A DNA stretch of 64,000 nt from Maribacter stanieri (GCF_900112245.1 NZ_FOYX01000002.1:186001-250000); one strand, 5' to 3'. Shown: positions 29,555 to 39,322, counted from the stretch's first letter. The notes: generated by a model from the letters alone, not told the origin. Translations and numbers: made by a program.

Positions 29555-29734
29555 ATGAAAAAAGTAACAAGTATCTTAGCAGTAGCAGTAATGACATTAG
29601 GAATAGCAACAGCGGCTGTTCAAAATTTAAATAGTGAATTTGATTTCTTAAACGATATTTCTAAAGCACTTGCTTGTGATGATTGCCATACCAATGATAC
29701 AAGAGGAGATAGACCTATAGGTAAAATCGCATAA
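29555..29734 (+). CDS. Exported 59-residue peptide with CXXCH motif
   Basis: An ATG at 29555 opens a 59-codon frame ending at 29734. Residues 1-20 are a clear signal peptide (MKKVTSILAVAVMTLGIATA). The mature part is about 38 residues, acidic in the middle, with CDDCH at 41-45 followed by a TRGDRP stretch. CXXCH is the haem c attachment motif, but could equally be a metal or disulfide site. It has its own strong terminator and lies between a LytTR regulator and a TPR histidine kinase, which would fit a secreted signal or sensor cofactor. No known family was recognised. Confidence 0.7.
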   Translation: MKKVTSILAVAVMTLGIATAAVQNLNSEFDFLNDISKALACDDCHTNDTRGDRPIGKIA

Positions 29735-29753
29735 GAATATAAAAACATATTAC

Positions 29754-29793
29754 AAAAAAGCTTTTAACATTAATGTTAAAGGCTTTTTTTTTA
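29754..29793 (+). terminator. Rho-independent terminator after the 59-residue peptide gene
   Basis: GCTTTTAACATT (29760-29771) pairs with AATGTTAAAGGC (29772-29783), preceded by six A and followed by nine or more T. The stem is almost perfect over 12 bp with one G-U pair. Confidence 0.85.
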
Positions 29794-29825
29794 TACCTTG
29801 GTTTTCTATCTCCAAATATTTTTTT

Positions 29826-31904
29826 TTGATTAAATATTATTTTTCAATATTCGTGCTAGTTATATTTTGTACCAGTTGTGCAAAAACAAAACCTTCTTCA
29901 GAAACAACCACAACAACTAAGTTAGAAAATGATAGTATTTCTATCTGGATTGCAAAAAGTCAAAAACCTACCACAACAAATGAAGAAAAGTTAAAACTAC
30001 AATTAAAAGCATATGCTTTTGCTGAAAATTCAAGTAACGATTCCTTAAAAGCCAGTTATTTTTCTACCCTTTCATATAATCAAATATTTGTAACTGATAG
30101 TTCTTTATTTCGTAAAGTAAATAAAAGAGCAATTACAACAAATGAAAAAATCAAGGACTCCACTGCGTTAGGTATAGCCTATTGGGATATGGGCTATTTT
30201 TTTCAAGGCAAAGTCTTTAAGGATAGTGCTTTCTATTATTACTCGGAAGCTCAGAAGACATTTGAAGACATTAATGAAAATGCATTATCAGGAATAATGT
30301 ATTTAAATATGGCATCCATACAAATGCAGATAAAGGATTATACGGGCAGTGAAGCAAATACCACAAGAGCAATTGAACTATTTAAGCCTTTAAATGATAA
30401 TTACAACTTATACAATTGTTATAATCTTCTTGGTATACTGCTAGGTGATTTAGAGGAATATGAAAAATCATTAATTTATTATAATGAGGCGCTTTATTAT
30501 TTAAAAAAAACAGAAAATAGCAAAATAAATGAATTGCCTATTATTAATAACATAGGTATTGTTTATCGAAACACTAAACAATACAAGAAAGCAATTGAAA
30601 ATTTTGAAAGTGTTATAAATGCCAGTAATATCCTTGTAAAAAATCCGAATTTATACGCAAAAGCTTTAAGTAACCTAGCTACTACCAAGCTATACAACGA
30701 AGATACACTTGGTATACATAACTTATTGATCAAAGCTATTGATATAAAGCACCAAGAGAAAGCATTAGGAAGCTTAGCATCAAGCTACTATGGTTTAGCT
30801 GAATACAACCTTTATGCAAAAGATACTTTAACAGCATTCGACAATGCTAAAAAGGCGTTAAAATTTTCAATTGAAAGTAATAATAATGAACGACTACTTA
30901 AAACTTGGTCTTTTCTCGCAGGCATAGATAACGCTAATGCTACTGAATATTTTCAAAAATTCACCATACTTAGTGACAGCCTTCAAAAAGAAGAACGTAA
31001 ACAACAGAATAAATTTGCACGTATACGATTTGAAACAGATGAATTTATAGCAGAAAATATAGAATTGGAAAGTGAAAAAGAAGTGCTTTCTAAACAAAAG
31101 AAAATGTGGATCGGTATTGCAACTGGTTTCTTTTTACTTGGTCTGTCAATCTACATTATCATTAACCAACGTGCTAAAAATCAAAAATTACGTTTTGACC
31201 AACAACAACAGGCAAATAACCAAGAGATCTTTAATCTCATGTTAATGCAAAAACAAAAAGTAGACGAAGTTAAAAGGCTAGAACAAAAACGTATTTCAGA
31301 AGAACTTCATGATGGTGTCTTAGGTAAAATGCTAGGTGCCCGTATGATATTGACAGGACTTAATAAACGCGCTACCGATGAGGCTATACAAGAAAAATCT
31401 AAAGCACTAGGCTCCTTACAAGAAATTGAAAATGAAATACGATCTATATCACATGAGTTAAGCCACAGTGCCTATCAAAAAATCAACAACTTTACAGACT
31501 CTATTGAAACACTACTTTCAAACAACAAAAATATCGACATTAAAACCTTCTTTCATTTTAACGAAGACGAAAACTGGGACAGCCTAGCTGGCGATGTAAA
31601 AATTAATGTATACAGAATAATACAAGAAACATTTCAAAATGCAATTAAGCATGCAAACTGCTCGTATTTTGAAGTTACTTTTCACCGAGATGATGAGAAA
31701 TTCAATGTTATAATGAGCGACAATGGCATCGGTTTCAATCTTAATAAAGGTAAAAAAGGTATTGGCATTAGAAATATTACTTCTAGGATGGATAAATTAA
31801 ATGGTTCATTTCATATTGATACAACTGAAGGACAAGGCACTACAATCTCCCTGAACATTCCGATACAAATTGAAACTAAAAAAATAATAAATAATAATAC
31901 CTAG
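29826..31904 (+). CDS. TPR-containing histidine kinase (HisKA_3/NarX type)
   Basis: The 692-residue protein begins at TTG 29826 with a hydrophobic export signal ending near Cys18 (CTSC, a poor lipobox). A periplasmic helical/TPR region (about 50-390) follows, then a coiled coil, one membrane helix (427-447) and the cytoplasmic kinase. The HisKA_3 motif RISEELHDGVLG places the phosphorylated His at 495. The ATPase has NAIKHA, DNGIGFN and KGIGIRNITSRM. Periplasmic TPRs with this kinase type are common in Bacteroidota. The NarL-type regulator 39 bp downstream is the expected partner. Confidence 0.9.
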   Translation: MIKYYFSIFVLVIFCTSCAKTKPSSETTTTTKLENDSISIWIAKSQKPTTTNEEKLKLQLKAYAFAENSSNDSLKASYFSTLSYNQIFVTDSSLFRKVNKRAITTNEKIKDSTALGIAYWDMGYFFQGKVFKDSAFYYYSEAQKTFEDINENALSGIMYLNMASIQMQIKDYTGSEANTTRAIELFKPLNDNYNLYNCYNLLGILLGDLEEYEKSLIYYNEALYYLKKTENSKINELPIINNIGIVYRNTKQYKKAIENFESVINASNILVKNPNLYAKALSNLATTKLYNEDTLGIHNLLIKAIDIKHQEKALGSLASSYYGLAEYNLYAKDTLTAFDNAKKALKFSIESNNNERLLKTWSFLAGIDNANATEYFQKFTILSDSLQKEERKQQNKFARIRFETDEFIAENIELESEKEVLSKQKKMWIGIATGFFLLGLSIYIIINQRAKNQKLRFDQQQQANNQEIFNLMLMQKQKVDEVKRLEQKRISEELHDGVLGKMLGARMILTGLNKRATDEAIQEKSKALGSLQEIENEIRSISHELSHSAYQKINNFTDSIETLLSNNKNIDIKTFFHFNEDENWDSLAGDVKINVYRIIQETFQNAIKHANCSYFEVTFHRDDEKFNVIMSDNGIGFNLNKGKKGIGIRNITSRMDKLNGSFHIDTTEGQGTTISLNIPIQIETKKIINNNT

Positions 31905-31943
31905 TATTAAAACGTTTAGTAAATTACAATAGAATCGTAACTT

Positions 31944-32612
31944 ATGAACACTGTACGAATTTTAGCGGTAGATGATCACGAAATGACAGCTTTGGGGTAT
32001 AAATATATCCTTGAAGACTCTGATTTTACTGGCTTTAATGTAAAAGTTGAAATTGCCACTAGTTTTGAAAAAGGTAAAAGTAAAATTGAATTATCTAAGC
32101 GAGCAGTACCTTATGATTTAATTCTGTTAGATATTCAATTATTTTCACCAGAATCTAAAGATATCAGAACTGGTATTGATTTAGGCATGGTTGCAAGAGC
32201 TGAAGTACCCAATTCAAAGGTAGTTTTTATGTCTTCTTATAGCGACAACTACAGAATCAATAACATTTTTAAAACCGTAAATCCAGATGGGTATATGGTT
32301 AAATCTGAAATTGATGAAATGTCGTTAAAAACAATGGTTGAAACTATAGTTAATGAATCTCCATATTATACCGCAAGTGCACTTTCTGCAATACGCCGAA
32401 GAATGTCTACAGACATTGTAATAGACGAACAAGACCAAAAAATACTATATCACCTTTCCCAAGGTATACACACAAGAGATATAGCACCATTAATTGGCTC
32501 TGCAAATACCACTGTTGAAGCTAGAAAAAGACAACTAAAAGCTTTATTTGATGTTAAGAATGGAAACGATCTTGCATTAATAAATGAAGCTAAAACTCGT
32601 GGATTCTTGTAA
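31944..32612 (+). CDS. NarL/LuxR-type response regulator
   Basis: The 222-residue protein has an intact receiver: acidic pair AVDDHE at 9-13, phosphoacceptor Asp63 in LILLDIQ, and a conserved Lys in MVKSE near 117. The C-terminal region (about 155-220, DEQDQKILYHLSQGIHTRDIAPLIG) is a LuxR-like helix-turn-helix. Its receiver is complete, unlike the LytTR protein of the same cluster, so it is the likely phosphorylation target of the upstream kinase. Confidence 0.9.
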   Translation: MNTVRILAVDDHEMTALGYKYILEDSDFTGFNVKVEIATSFEKGKSKIELSKRAVPYDLILLDIQLFSPESKDIRTGIDLGMVARAEVPNSKVVFMSSYSDNYRINNIFKTVNPDGYMVKSEIDEMSLKTMVETIVNESPYYTASALSAIRRRMSTDIVIDEQDQKILYHLSQGIHTRDIAPLIGSANTTVEARKRQLKALFDVKNGNDLALINEAKTRGFL

Positions 32613-32757
32613 AATTATTAAATAATTGATTTTCAATTAGTTATGATTTTTATCTTCATTTTAACATAATATCCTCATAAATTCTAAGGTTTTCCTATAT
32701 GATATTGCAACGTGAGAAAAGTATCTTTATAAGAAAGAATGCTATAATTTTTCTTGT

Positions 32758-33396
32758 ATGCCATTTAATTACGAAAACTTCATAAACAATTCAAAGCTAG
32801 AATACACCAAAGAAATTAATGGTTTAGACGAATTTCTAACCTCTCTTGGTTTTCATTATTTCTCAAGTGTAAAGCTTAACAATAAGCATATTACCTTTAA
32901 CTCCATTAGTTTGGTAGTAGAAGTAACTTGTAATTTAGATTTGCTGGAGCTACTAGCGCACTTTAATACCGGACGTTGGGGAAGCAATGGCAAAGAAGAA
33001 TCTCCTTTACAACATGCCTTAGATATTCTTGATTTACAGAATCAATATCATATAGATATTGAAGAACTTACCTTTTTCTTAAATGATACAAGTATTGTTA
33101 TTAAAAGAATTTATGACAAGAGTATACCAAGCCAATTAAATGACATTTTAAAGCAAATTGCATTTAACTATGTCTTTTTAACAAGAGGTCTTACTCAAAA
33201 ACCATATGAAATTTTCGTTCCTATTTTTGAAGATATAATAGAAAATATAGATGCTAACGAAAATCAACTAAATATGGTCCCAAAATCATATTCTGAATTT
33301 TGGGGAATATATTTAGATAAAGACGACGAAGCATCTATTTATGATGTGAACAAGAATACCTATGTAAGTGGTGATTTAGAGTTTCTATCAGAATAA
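32758..33396 (+). CDS. Hypothetical protein, 212 residues
   Basis: The protein has no signal peptide or membrane helix and looks soluble and mixed alpha/beta. Notable segments are NSISLVVEVTCNLDLLELLAHFNTGRWG in the first half and an acidic C-terminal region (IYLDKDDEASIYDV). No family or catalytic motif is recognised. It is convergent with glyA, whose terminator hairpin starts 8 bp after this stop codon. Confidence 0.6.
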   Translation: MPFNYENFINNSKLEYTKEINGLDEFLTSLGFHYFSSVKLNNKHITFNSISLVVEVTCNLDLLELLAHFNTGRWGSNGKEESPLQHALDILDLQNQYHIDIEELTFFLNDTSIVIKRIYDKSIPSQLNDILKQIAFNYVFLTRGLTQKPYEIFVPIFEDIIENIDANENQLNMVPKSYSEFWGIYLDKDDEASIYDVNKNTYVSGDLEFLSE

Positions 33397-33434
33397 AAAA
33401 CAAACCTATTTTTATTTAAGCATTAAAAATAGGT
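33395..33434 (-). terminator. glyA terminator overlapping the stop codon
   Basis: Read on the minus strand, ACCTATTTTTA (33434-33424) and TAAAAATAGGT (33414-33404) form an 11-bp stem with a 9-nt loop. The run TTGTTTTTT follows. The glyA stop codon (33418-33416) lies in the loop and the last glyA codons are in the first arm. Confidence 0.7.
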
Positions 33435-34690
33435 CTCGTATTCATCATTGCATTTACTTTACTTTTCACTTCTTTAATTATAGTTTCATTTTCAGGATTT
33501 GTAATTACCTGATCAATGAAATCAACAACTATTTCCATATCACTTTCAACTAAGCCCCTAGTGGTAATAGCTGCAGTTCCAAAACGAATACCCGAAGTAA
33601 CAAATGGAGATTTGTCATCAAAAGGCACCATATTCTTGTTTGCCGTAATATCAGCAAGAACCAATGCTTTTTCTGCATCTTTACCAGAAATATCTTTATT
33701 TCTAAGATCAATAAGCATCATATGATTGTCCGTACCATCAGAAATGATGTTGTAACCACGTTTCACAAAAGATTTAGCCATTGCATCGGCATTCTTCTTT
33801 ACTTGCGCTATATAAGTTGCATACGATTCTGTTAATGCTTCACCAAAAGCAATTGCCTTACCAGCAATAACATGCTCTAAAGGACCACCTTGATTACCTG
33901 GAAAAACTGCTAAATCCAATAAAGCGGACATTTTTCTAAGGTTACCGTTTTTCAATTTAATGCCAAATGGGTTTTCAAAATCTTCTCCCATCAATATTAA
34001 ACCACCTCTTGGTCCTCTTAATGTTTTATGTGTTGTTGTAGTAACAATATGACAGTGAGGAATAGGATTGTTCAATAATCCTTTTGCAATTAATCCTGCC
34101 GGATGAGAAATATCTGCAAGCAAAATAGCATTTACACTATCTGCAATTTTCCGAAAACGCTCAAAATCCATATCTCTAGAATAAGCAGATGCCCCAGCGA
34201 TAATTAATTTCGGCTGCTCTTTTGTAGCTACTTCTTGAATTTTATCGTAATCTAATCTACCTGTTTCTTTATCAACTCCATAAAAAACAGGGTTATATAA
34301 CCTACCTGAAAAATTTACGGGAGAACCATGAGTTAGGTGCCCTCCGTGAGATAGATCAAAACCTAATATTTTATCTCCTGGTTGTAAACATGCATGATAA
34401 ACTGCCGCATTAGCTTGAGAACCTGAGTGTGGTTGTACATTAGCATATGCCGCACCAAAAAGCTCTTTAGCCCTGTCAATAGCCAATTGCTCAACTTTAT
34501 CAACTACTTCGCAACCTCCGTAATATCTTTTTCCAGGGTAACCTTCTGCATACTTATTTGTAAGCACAGAACCTTGGGCTTCCATAACTTGAGGACTAGT
34601 AAAGTTTTCAGAGGCAATTAATTCAATGCCGTTAATTTGACGTTGCTTCTCTTCTTCAATAAGATTAAATATTGTTGTATCGCGTTGCAT
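33416..34690 (-). CDS. glyA: Serine hydroxymethyltransferase
   Basis: The start is the ATG at 34690 ([18 protein letters not shown]); the frame continues upstream but the extra residues are not conserved. The 424-residue PLP enzyme interconverts serine and glycine with tetrahydrofolate. It has ELIASENF near 23-30, [14 protein letters not shown] at 47-60, the PLP-contacting [12 protein letters not shown], and the Schiff-base Lys222 in [14 protein letters not shown]. Length and motifs are complete. Confidence 0.96.
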   Translation of the reverse strand: MQRDTTIFNLIEEEKQRQINGIELIASENFTSPQVMEAQGSVLTNKYAEGYPGKRYYGGCEVVDKVEQLAIDRAKELFGAAYANVQPHSGSQANAAVYHACLQPGDKILGFDLSHGGHLTHGSPVNFSGRLYNPVFYGVDKETGRLDYDKIQEVATKEQPKLIIAGASAYSRDMDFERFRKIADSVNAILLADISHPAGLIAKGLLNNPIPHCHIVTTTTHKTLRGPRGGLILMGEDFENPFGIKLKNGNLRKMSALLDLAVFPGNQGGPLEHVIAGKAIAFGEALTESYATYIAQVKKNADAMAKSFVKRGYNIISDGTDNHMMLIDLRNKDISGKDAEKALVLADITANKNMVPFDDKSPFVTSGIRFGTAAITTRGLVESDMEIVVDFIDQVITNPENETIIKEVKSKVNAMMNTRPIFNA

Positions 34691-34767
34691 GTTACTATAT
34701 CTTTTAAATAAGCTGCTAAAATACAAATAGCCTACTTAATGAAATATAAAAAACAGTACAAACACAT

Positions 34768-34789
34768 AACTTATTTATTAAAATAAGTT
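34768..34789. repeat. 9-bp perfect inverted repeat upstream of glyA
   Basis: AACTTATTT (34768-34776) and AAATAAGTT (34781-34789) are separated by 4 bp, in the 248-bp divergent spacer between glyA and a lipoprotein gene. It could be an operator or a plain AT-rich hairpin; eight T lie 10 bp downstream on the plus strand. No promoter boxes close to consensus were found around it. Confidence 0.35.
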
Positions 34790-34938
34790 AATAACTATAT
34801 TTTTTTTAAAAGACGCCAAAGTAATGACAGTTAAGCATCTTAACGAAAATATACTATTCCTTATCCTATTACGTTAAGTAATAACCCTTTTATGGCACGG
34901 CTGTTGAATAGCTTTAATAAATTCTAAAATTAATAGAC

Positions 34939-36123
34939 ATGAAAAAATTTCTACTATTTAGTTTTATAGGTCTACTACTTTCTTGTAGTGGCGTTAAGAA
35001 AACGCAAGAAGCTCTTAATTCTGGCAATTACGAAGCTGCAATTAATAAAGCAGTTATGAATATTGCAGAGAACAAGACCAAAAAAAGTAATCAAACGTAT
35101 ATTGCTCTGCTTGAGGAAGGGTATAAAAAAAATACCGAAAGAGAATTACAACATATAAAGTTCCTTAAAAAGGATGGTAATGCTGCTAATTACGAAGAAA
35201 TCTATAATACATACGGACGTTTAAAATCTATTCAGGAAAGAATACGACCATTGCTTCCTTTGTATATTCAAGACGAAAACAGAAAGGCGCAGTTTAATTT
35301 TAAAAATTATGATGAGGATATAATTGCCGCTAAAACTAATTTATCCGAATTTTTATACAATAAGGCAACAACGCTATTAAAAGATGCTAATTATAAGTCT
35401 GACTATAGAAATGCGTATAATGACCTTAATTATTTAGAGGAGATTAATCCTAATTTCAAAGATGTTGTAAGCAAGATAGATGAAGCATATAAAAAAGGGT
35501 TAGATTTTGTTATTGTAGAAATGACGAATAATACAGATCAAATAATACCAAAAAGGCTTGAAGATGAACTTTTAAATTTGAATACTTATGGATTGAATTC
35601 TGATTGGACCGAGTACCACACTAATAGAATACAGAATCAACTATACGATTATCAGATGGAGGTTTCTTTTCAGGACATTAATATTTCTCCCGAACAAATT
35701 AGAGAGAAACAAATAAGTAAGGAAAAGCAGATTAAAGACGGATATACTTTTGTTGAAGATCGTAATGGCAATGTAGTTTCTGACAGTTTAGGCAATAGTA
35801 TAAAGGTTGATAAATTTAAAACTGTAAGATGTGATTTTTACCAATTTACTCAATTTAAAAGTGCACAAGTTACAGGTGTTGTAAGTTTTATTGATATAAA
35901 AAAGCAACAGAAAATTAATCAGTACCCATTATCCAGTCAGTTCGTATTTGAGCATATTTACGCCAATTACGATGGAGACAAAAGAGCTTTAGACAATGAT
36001 TTGGTTTCACTATTACAATTGGCAAGAGTTCCTTTTCCCAGTAACGAACAAATGGTTTATGATGCTGGTGAAGATTTAAAAAATAATCTTAAAAATATTC
36101 TTAACAATCAAAGGTTCAACTAA
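34939..36123 (+). CDS. Hypothetical lipoprotein, 394 residues
   Basis: The protein has a lipoprotein signal (LLLSC, Cys16) and an N-terminal helical region with a TPR-like first repeat (EALNSGNYEAAINKAVMN). The middle is helical and charged; the C-terminal half has beta strands (YQMEVSFQDINISPEQI, then TGVVSFIDIKKQQKI) and an aromatic segment. A duplicated GTG... style repeat was not found. It is probably a periplasmic membrane-anchored protein; I do not recognise the family. A strong terminator follows. Confidence 0.65.
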   Translation: MKKFLLFSFIGLLLSCSGVKKTQEALNSGNYEAAINKAVMNIAENKTKKSNQTYIALLEEGYKKNTERELQHIKFLKKDGNAANYEEIYNTYGRLKSIQERIRPLLPLYIQDENRKAQFNFKNYDEDIIAAKTNLSEFLYNKATTLLKDANYKSDYRNAYNDLNYLEEINPNFKDVVSKIDEAYKKGLDFVIVEMTNNTDQIIPKRLEDELLNLNTYGLNSDWTEYHTNRIQNQLYDYQMEVSFQDINISPEQIREKQISKEKQIKDGYTFVEDRNGNVVSDSLGNSIKVDKFKTVRCDFYQFTQFKSAQVTGVVSFIDIKKQQKINQYPLSSQFVFEHIYANYDGDKRALDNDLVSLLQLARVPFPSNEQMVYDAGEDLKNNLKNILNNQRFN

Positions 36124-36130
36124 AAAAAAA

Positions 36131-36156
36131 GCCCCGTTTAGTACGGGGCTTTTTTA
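36131..36156. terminator. Bidirectional terminator between the lipoprotein gene and ytxJ
   Basis: GCCCCGT (36131-36137) pairs with ACGGGGC (36143-36149) around a 5-nt loop. A tract of A precedes it and of T follows, so it can end transcription from both convergent genes. Confidence 0.9.
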
Positions 36157-36549
36157 TATATATTGTTCTAATTTTATATCGGATATTGCTCCATGAGAAT
36201 CGTGGATTACCACTACCCCATTTTTTATTATCAACATTTGTGGCGATTGATGCATTACCCCAAATTCTGAAGCTACCGCATTAGATACATCCCTATTTGC
36301 CAATAAGTCTAAAAAGTAAAGATCCATCTGTCCATTTTCAAGACCATAACTACTTTTAAACATATTCAAAACCATTCTACTAATACCGCAAGACGTTGAG
36401 TGCTTGAATATAACCTGTGGCCTATTATTAGATGCTTCCTTAATGTCTTTCAATTGACCAATTGTATTCAAGGAAATCCAAGGTATATCTGACGAAGCAT
36501 TCCCATCATCACTTTTTGAATTCCCAAATAAACCTCCAAATAATCCCAT
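36154..36549 (-). CDS. ytxJ: YtxJ-type monothiol bacilliredoxin-like protein
   Basis: The 131-residue protein has a glycine-rich N-terminus and a thioredoxin-like fold with a single conserved cysteine, Cys54, in VIFKHSTSCGISRMVL. The cis-Pro region is SPQMLIIKNG. This matches YtxJ, also called bacilliredoxin-like or bacillithiol-system redox-active protein. It implies bacillithiol chemistry in this organism, although no bsh genes are in the window. It is divergent from clpB (157-bp spacer). Confidence 0.85.
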   Translation of the reverse strand: MGLFGGLFGNSKSDDGNASSDIPWISLNTIGQLKDIKEASNNRPQVIFKHSTSCGISRMVLNMFKSSYGLENGQMDLYFLDLLANRDVSNAVASEFGVMHQSPQMLIIKNGVVVIHDSHGAISDIKLEQYI

Positions 36550-36706
36550 AAAATTCTTAATTTAATAGTCTAAATTCAATTCGAGCAACCTGACTAATTG
36601 TCATTTTATTTTCTTAAATTTACGCCATTTTGTCTCATAAATTCAATTGGTAAGATTGTTGAATATTAATTTTCAAAAGTATTACAATTAACTAAAACCT
36701 GAGATA

Positions 36707-39307
36707 ATGAATATAAATAATTTTACTATAAAATCACAAGAGGCTATTCAACAAGCCCAGTTGATTGCTCAGAATAATGGGCATCAACAAATTGAAAACG
36801 AACACCTATTTAAAGCACTTACAGAAGTAGAAGAAAATGTAATGCCCTTTTTAATTAAAAAGCTTGGTATTAATTTTTCGCTAGTTCAACAAATTTTAGA
36901 AAAAGAACTTTTAAGCTTTCCTAAAGTTGAAGGCGGTGACTTACAATTTTCTAGAGAAGCTAGTAAGACTTTAAACGAAGCCAGTATCATCGCCAAAAAA
37001 ATGGAAGATGAATATGTCTCTATAGAACATCTATTTTTAGCCATCTTAAAATCAAAAAGTAAGATAGCCCAAATCTTAAAAGACCAAGGGGCAACCGAAA
37101 AAGATTTAATGTCTGCAATAGACGAATTGCGTAATGGCGACAAGGTAACCTCGCAAAGTGCCGAAGACAATTATAACTCACTTAATAAATACGCTAAAAA
37201 TCTAAATGAATTAGCAGATAGCGGTAAATTAGACCCAGTAATTGGGCGTGATGAAGAAATTCGTAGAATTCTACAAATTTTGTCTAGACGCACCAAGAAC
37301 AACCCAATTTTAGTAGGTGAACCAGGAGTTGGTAAAACGGCTATTGTTGAAGGTTTAGCACATAGAATCATACAGGGCGATATTCCTGAAAACCTAAAGG
37401 ATAAAGTAATTTACTCTTTAGATATGGGAGCATTAATAGCTGGCGCCAAGTATAAAGGCGAGTTTGAAGAACGATTAAAAGCGGTTATTAAGGAGGTGGT
37501 AAGTGCAGATGGTAATATCATCTTATTTATTGATGAAATACACACTTTAGTTGGCGCCGGAGGCGGACAAGGAGCTATGGATGCCGCAAACATTCTCAAA
37601 CCTGCTTTAGCTAGAGGTGAATTAAGATCGATCGGTGCAACTACCTTAGATGAATATCAAAAATATTTTGAGAAAGATAAAGCCCTTGAAAGAAGATTTC
37701 AAAAGGTGGTTGTAGATCAGCCAGATACTGAAAGTGCTATTTCCATCCTTAGGGGTATTAAAGAAAAGTATGAAGCTCATCACAAAGTACGTATTAAAGA
37801 TGAAGCGGTCATTGCTGCTGTAGAGTTATCACAACGATATATAACCAATAGATTCTTACCAGATAAGGCTATTGACCTTATGGATGAAGCCGCATCTAAA
37901 CTTCGAATGGAAATTAATTCTAAGCCAGAAGAGCTAGATGTGCTTGATCGAAAGATCATGCAGATTGAAATTGAGATTGAAGCCATTAAACGCGAAAATG
38001 ACAAGGCTAAGCTTCAAGTTTTAAATTTAGATCTGGCAAACATAAAAGAAGAACGTAATGAAATATTTGCTCAATGGGAAAGCGAAAAATCTGTAGTTGA
38101 TAATATTCAACAGACTAAACTTGATATTGAAAATTTCAAGGCAGAAGCGGAACGTGCAGAGCGTAACGGCGATTACGGGAAAGTTGCCGAGATTAGATAT
38201 GGAAAAATCAAGGAAGCACAGGAGAATTTAACCAAATTACAAGATGATTTGGCTTCACAGCAACATTCTGGTACTTTAATTAAAGAAGAAGTTACTAGTG
38301 ACGATATTGCTGAAGTTGTTGCAAAATGGACAGGAATACCTGTTACTAAAATGCTGCAAAGTGAGCGGGAAAAGTTACTGAAATTAGAAAGTGTGCTACA
38401 CAAAAGAGTAGTTGGTCAAGAAGAAGCTATTGAAGCTGTTTCCGACGCAATTAGAAGAAGCAGAGCAGGTTTACAAGATGCTAGAAAACCAATTGGTTCA
38501 TTTTTATTCTTAGGTACAACTGGTGTTGGTAAAACGGAGTTGGCAAAAACATTAGCCTCTTATTTATTTGATGACGAGAATGCAATGACCAGAATAGATA
38601 TGAGTGAATACCAAGAAAGACACTCCGTAAGCAGACTTGTAGGAGCTCCTCCAGGATACGTTGGTTATGACGAAGGTGGACAATTGACAGAGGCTGTTAG
38701 AAGAAGACCATATTCTGTGGTGCTTTTAGATGAAATTGAAAAAGCACACCCAGATACTTTCAATATTTTATTACAAGTATTGGATGAAGGAAGATTGACA
38801 GATAATAAAGGAAGGGTTGCTGATTTTAAAAATACAATTATAATCATGACCAGTAATATGGGAAGTGATATAATTCAAGATAAATTTGAAAACGCAGTAG
38901 ATACTTATAGCGCTACAGAAGCCGCTAGAGTTGAAGTACTTGGGTTGTTAAAGAAAACAGTTCGCCCAGAGTTTATTAATAGAATTGATGACATTGTAAT
39001 GTTTACGCCTTTAACCAAGGACAACATTAAACAAATTGTAAGACTTCAATTAGATCAACTAAAGAAAATGTTGGACAAACAACAAATTACTTTAGATGCT
39101 ACTGAAGAAGCTATTGCTTATTTGGCAGATAAAGGTTATGATCCTCAATTTGGAGCAAGACCGGTTAAAAGAACTATTCAAAAAGAGGTTCTTAACAATA
39201 TGTCCAAATCACTTCTTAGTGGAGAAATTAAGTCTGATAGCGTTGTCTTGCTAGACGCCTTTGACAATAGTTTAGTTTTTAGGAATCAAGAAGATATAGT
39301 TGTCTAA
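36707..39307 (+). CDS. clpB: ATP-dependent disaggregase ClpB
   Basis: The 866-residue AAA+ protein unfolds aggregated proteins together with DnaK. The order is an N-domain (1-145), NBD1 with Walker A GEPGVGKT (204-211) and Walker B, and the coiled-coil middle domain (about 405-530) that distinguishes ClpB from ClpA. NBD2 follows with Walker A GTTGVGKT near 603-610, then the C-terminal small domain. Length is typical. A terminator follows directly. Confidence 0.97.
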   Translation: MNINNFTIKSQEAIQQAQLIAQNNGHQQIENEHLFKALTEVEENVMPFLIKKLGINFSLVQQILEKELLSFPKVEGGDLQFSREASKTLNEASIIAKKMEDEYVSIEHLFLAILKSKSKIAQILKDQGATEKDLMSAIDELRNGDKVTSQSAEDNYNSLNKYAKNLNELADSGKLDPVIGRDEEIRRILQILSRRTKNNPILVGEPGVGKTAIVEGLAHRIIQGDIPENLKDKVIYSLDMGALIAGAKYKGEFEERLKAVIKEVVSADGNIILFIDEIHTLVGAGGGQGAMDAANILKPALARGELRSIGATTLDEYQKYFEKDKALERRFQKVVVDQPDTESAISILRGIKEKYEAHHKVRIKDEAVIAAVELSQRYITNRFLPDKAIDLMDEAASKLRMEINSKPEELDVLDRKIMQIEIEIEAIKRENDKAKLQVLNLDLANIKEERNEIFAQWESEKSVVDNIQQTKLDIENFKAEAERAERNGDYGKVAEIRYGKIKEAQENLTKLQDDLASQQHSGTLIKEEVTSDDIAEVVAKWTGIPVTKMLQSEREKLLKLESVLHKRVVGQEEAIEAVSDAIRRSRAGLQDARKPIGSFLFLGTTGVGKTELAKTLASYLFDDENAMTRIDMSEYQERHSVSRLVGAPPGYVGYDEGGQLTEAVRRRPYSVVLLDEIEKAHPDTFNILLQVLDEGRLTDNKGRVADFKNTIIIMTSNMGSDIIQDKFENAVDTYSATEAARVEVLGLLKKTVRPEFINRIDDIVMFTPLTKDNIKQIVRLQLDQLKKMLDKQQITLDATEEAIAYLADKGYDPQFGARPVKRTIQKEVLNNMSKSLLSGEIKSDSVVLLDAFDNSLVFRNQEDIVV

Positions 39308-39322
39308 TTTTATAAAAATGAT

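Noticed and set aside
36154-39307. A functional link between ytxJ and clpB as a stress operon
   Set aside because: They are divergent with separate terminators; co-regulation is possible but nothing in the sequence shows it.
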